Shown piece after piece: positions 5,716 through 6,668 of a stretch of 6,668 nucleotides of DNA. Position numbers and translations under genes: made by a program. The stretch covers positions 1 to 6,668 of the forward strand of contig JAJZVE010000258.1 of assembly GCA_021845835.1 (NCBI GenBank). The letters are read 5' to 3'. The first letter of the stretch is position 1, and the number at the start of each line of letters is the position of its first letter. The stretch comes from Pseudomonadota bacterium (lineage in GTDB: Bacteria; Pseudomonadota; Alphaproteobacteria; Acetobacterales; Acetobacteraceae). The notes beneath the pieces are model-generated. The model saw nothing but the letters and a program-made list of their open reading frames with translations. It was not told the origin of the DNA and ran no database searches.

Positions 5716-6668
5716 TTGAGCGTCGAGGCGTTTGCGGAGGCGTTCATCGGCCGGCTGGCCGCCGACGATTTCCATGCCTGCGGGTCGCTCGCCGCCTATC
5801 TCGCCCGGCCCGAGGCGGAACGCAGCGGTGACGAGGCCGACGTGATCGACCAGCGCGTGACGCGCACGCTGCTGGCCGCGCTGGGATACGCCGTTGCCGA
5901 GTTCGAGTACAACGTCGGCAGGGACAACCTGCGTCCCGATTACGTCGTGCAGATCGCGCGCTATCCGCTGTGCTGCTTCGTCGTCGAGGACAAGGCCAGC
6001 ACCGAACGCGCCCTGTCATCGCACCGCCCGCAGCTTGCCGCCTACATGACCGCCCGGCGCGCCACGCGCGGCCTGCTGATCAACGGCGTGCAGTTGCTGG
6101 GCTACGACCATGCCGGACCGACGACGGCGGCCACGCTGGACCTGCCACTGGCCGCTGCGGTGCGTCTGTGGCGCGGACAGGATGTGCTGGCAGGCGGACA
6201 ATCCGGCTGGGCCGCCCTGACCTCCGCCGAGCGGGACGCGCTGACGGTGCTGTGGCGCCGCTACGGCCGCGCCGCCTTCGACAGCCTGAGCCGGCTAATC
6301 GATGATCTCACGCTGGACCGCGACGGCACACCGCACGCCGGCGACGGATCGTCCTGGCGCGCGGGGCGGACGCGCATCCCGCTGCTGGACGCCGCCGCTG
6401 CATCCGAAGCGCTGGTCGGGACGGTGCAGGATCTGATCGGCGAGCTACGTGCGGACGTGGCGGTCCAGTTCGCGGCACGCGAACAGGAATATGCCGCCTT
6501 CCGGCGAGAAATCGAGACGGCCCCCGGATCGTCCGCCCCGGCCGCGGCGGCCTTGCAGGCGCATGCCAACGCGCTTCTCGACTTCTTGCCGCCCAACGAT
6601 GCGCGCCGCGAGGCGCTGCGCGTGCGGCTGCACGAAGCGATGCGCGGCGAACGGCGCGAAACCGAAAT
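5716..6668 (+). CDS. PD-(D/E)XK nuclease-domain protein, HsdR_N-like; probable N-terminal part of a restriction-modification enzyme (317 residues visible, 3' end outside window)
   Basis: The open frame from TTG 5716 (ATG 5659 is an in-frame alternative) runs to the window edge without a stop. Residues about 40-132 match the nuclease fold of type I restriction HsdR N-terminal domains. A helix D-x-R-V-T-R-T-L-L-A-A-L-G-Y (45-58) is followed by R-P-D-Y with Asp75, V-V-E-D-K with Glu91 and Lys93, a Q-L-A-A-Y motif (Gln106, Tyr110) and the strand G-L-L-I-N-G-V-Q-L-L-G-Y (119-130). The D...ExK...QxxxY set implies an active DNA nuclease. Residues about 165-317 are mostly helical and charged, with a likely coiled-coil or bundle near 235-268, and match nothing I recognise. 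Such an N-terminus is common in single-chain restriction enzymes in which an N6-adenine methyltransferase and target-recognition domain follow, but no methyltransferase motif (NPPY) is in view, so that part is inference. A stand-alone nuclease or an HsdR with helicase motors further on are alternatives. It follows vapBC by 108 nt on the same strand. Confidence 0.75.
   Translation, partial: MSVEAFAEAFIGRLAADDFHACGSLAAYLARPEAERSGDEADVIDQRVTRTLLAALGYAVAEFEYNVGRDNLRPDYVVQIARYPLCCFVVEDKASTERALSSHRPQLAAYMTARRATRGLLINGVQLLGYDHAGPTTAATLDLPLAAAVRLWRGQDVLAGGQSGWAALTSAERDALTVLWRRYGRAAFDSLSRLIDDLTLDRDGTPHAGDGSSWRAGRTRIPLLDAAAASEALVGTVQDLIGELRADVAVQFAAREQEYAAFRREIETAPGSSAPAAAALQAHANALLDFLPPNDARREALRVRLHEAMRGERRETE

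Noticed and set aside
5970..6305. Plus-strand 111-codon frame inside the nuclease gene, and minus-strand frames at 5744-6019 and 6261-6596
   Set aside because: The overlapping frame from 5716 carries coherent nuclease motifs and runs unbroken to the window edge; the others have no family features and no ribosome sites.

Overview
The window comes from a GC-rich chromosome, very probably an alphaproteobacterium. The best taxonomic marker is a gene of the ATP12 chaperone family at the left edge, because bacterial members of this F1-ATPase assembly family are characteristic of Alphaproteobacteria, the relatives of mitochondria. The composition and protein style would suit Rhodospirillales/Acetobacteraceae, but that is inference.

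Left and centre (1-4876, all minus strand): four housekeeping-type genes run in the order rarA -> RluC-type pseudouridine synthase -> AsmA-family protein -> ATP12 chaperone (cut by the window edge). rarA and the synthase overlap by 4 nt (ATGA), there are 72 nt before the AsmA gene, and 9 nt between AsmA and ATP12, so the group reads as one transcription unit, perhaps with an extra weak promoter ahead of the AsmA gene. They serve unrelated jobs: replication-fork maintenance, RNA pseudouridylation, envelope lipid/outer-membrane homeostasis and ATP synthase assembly.

Divergent intergenic region (4877-4967, 91 nt): the only AT-rich patch here contains an extended -10 promoter reading right and, on the opposite strand over the same bases, a plausible promoter reading left toward rarA. 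An 8-bp palindrome sits on top of both.

Right part (4968-6668, all plus strand): a complete VapBC-type toxin-antitoxin pair (AbrB/MazE-fold antitoxin and PIN-domain RNase toxin, overlapping by 11 nt). A 108-nt gap with two hairpins follows, then the start of a large gene that runs off the window. Its first about 135 residues carry a PD-(D/E)XK nuclease signature of the type I restriction HsdR N-terminal kind. This side looks like accessory, defence-related DNA next to a core operon; the nuclease gene is the most interesting object, but its main domains lie outside the window. No RNA genes, insertion sequences, CRISPR arrays or long repeats were found. I see no complete, clearly novel system.
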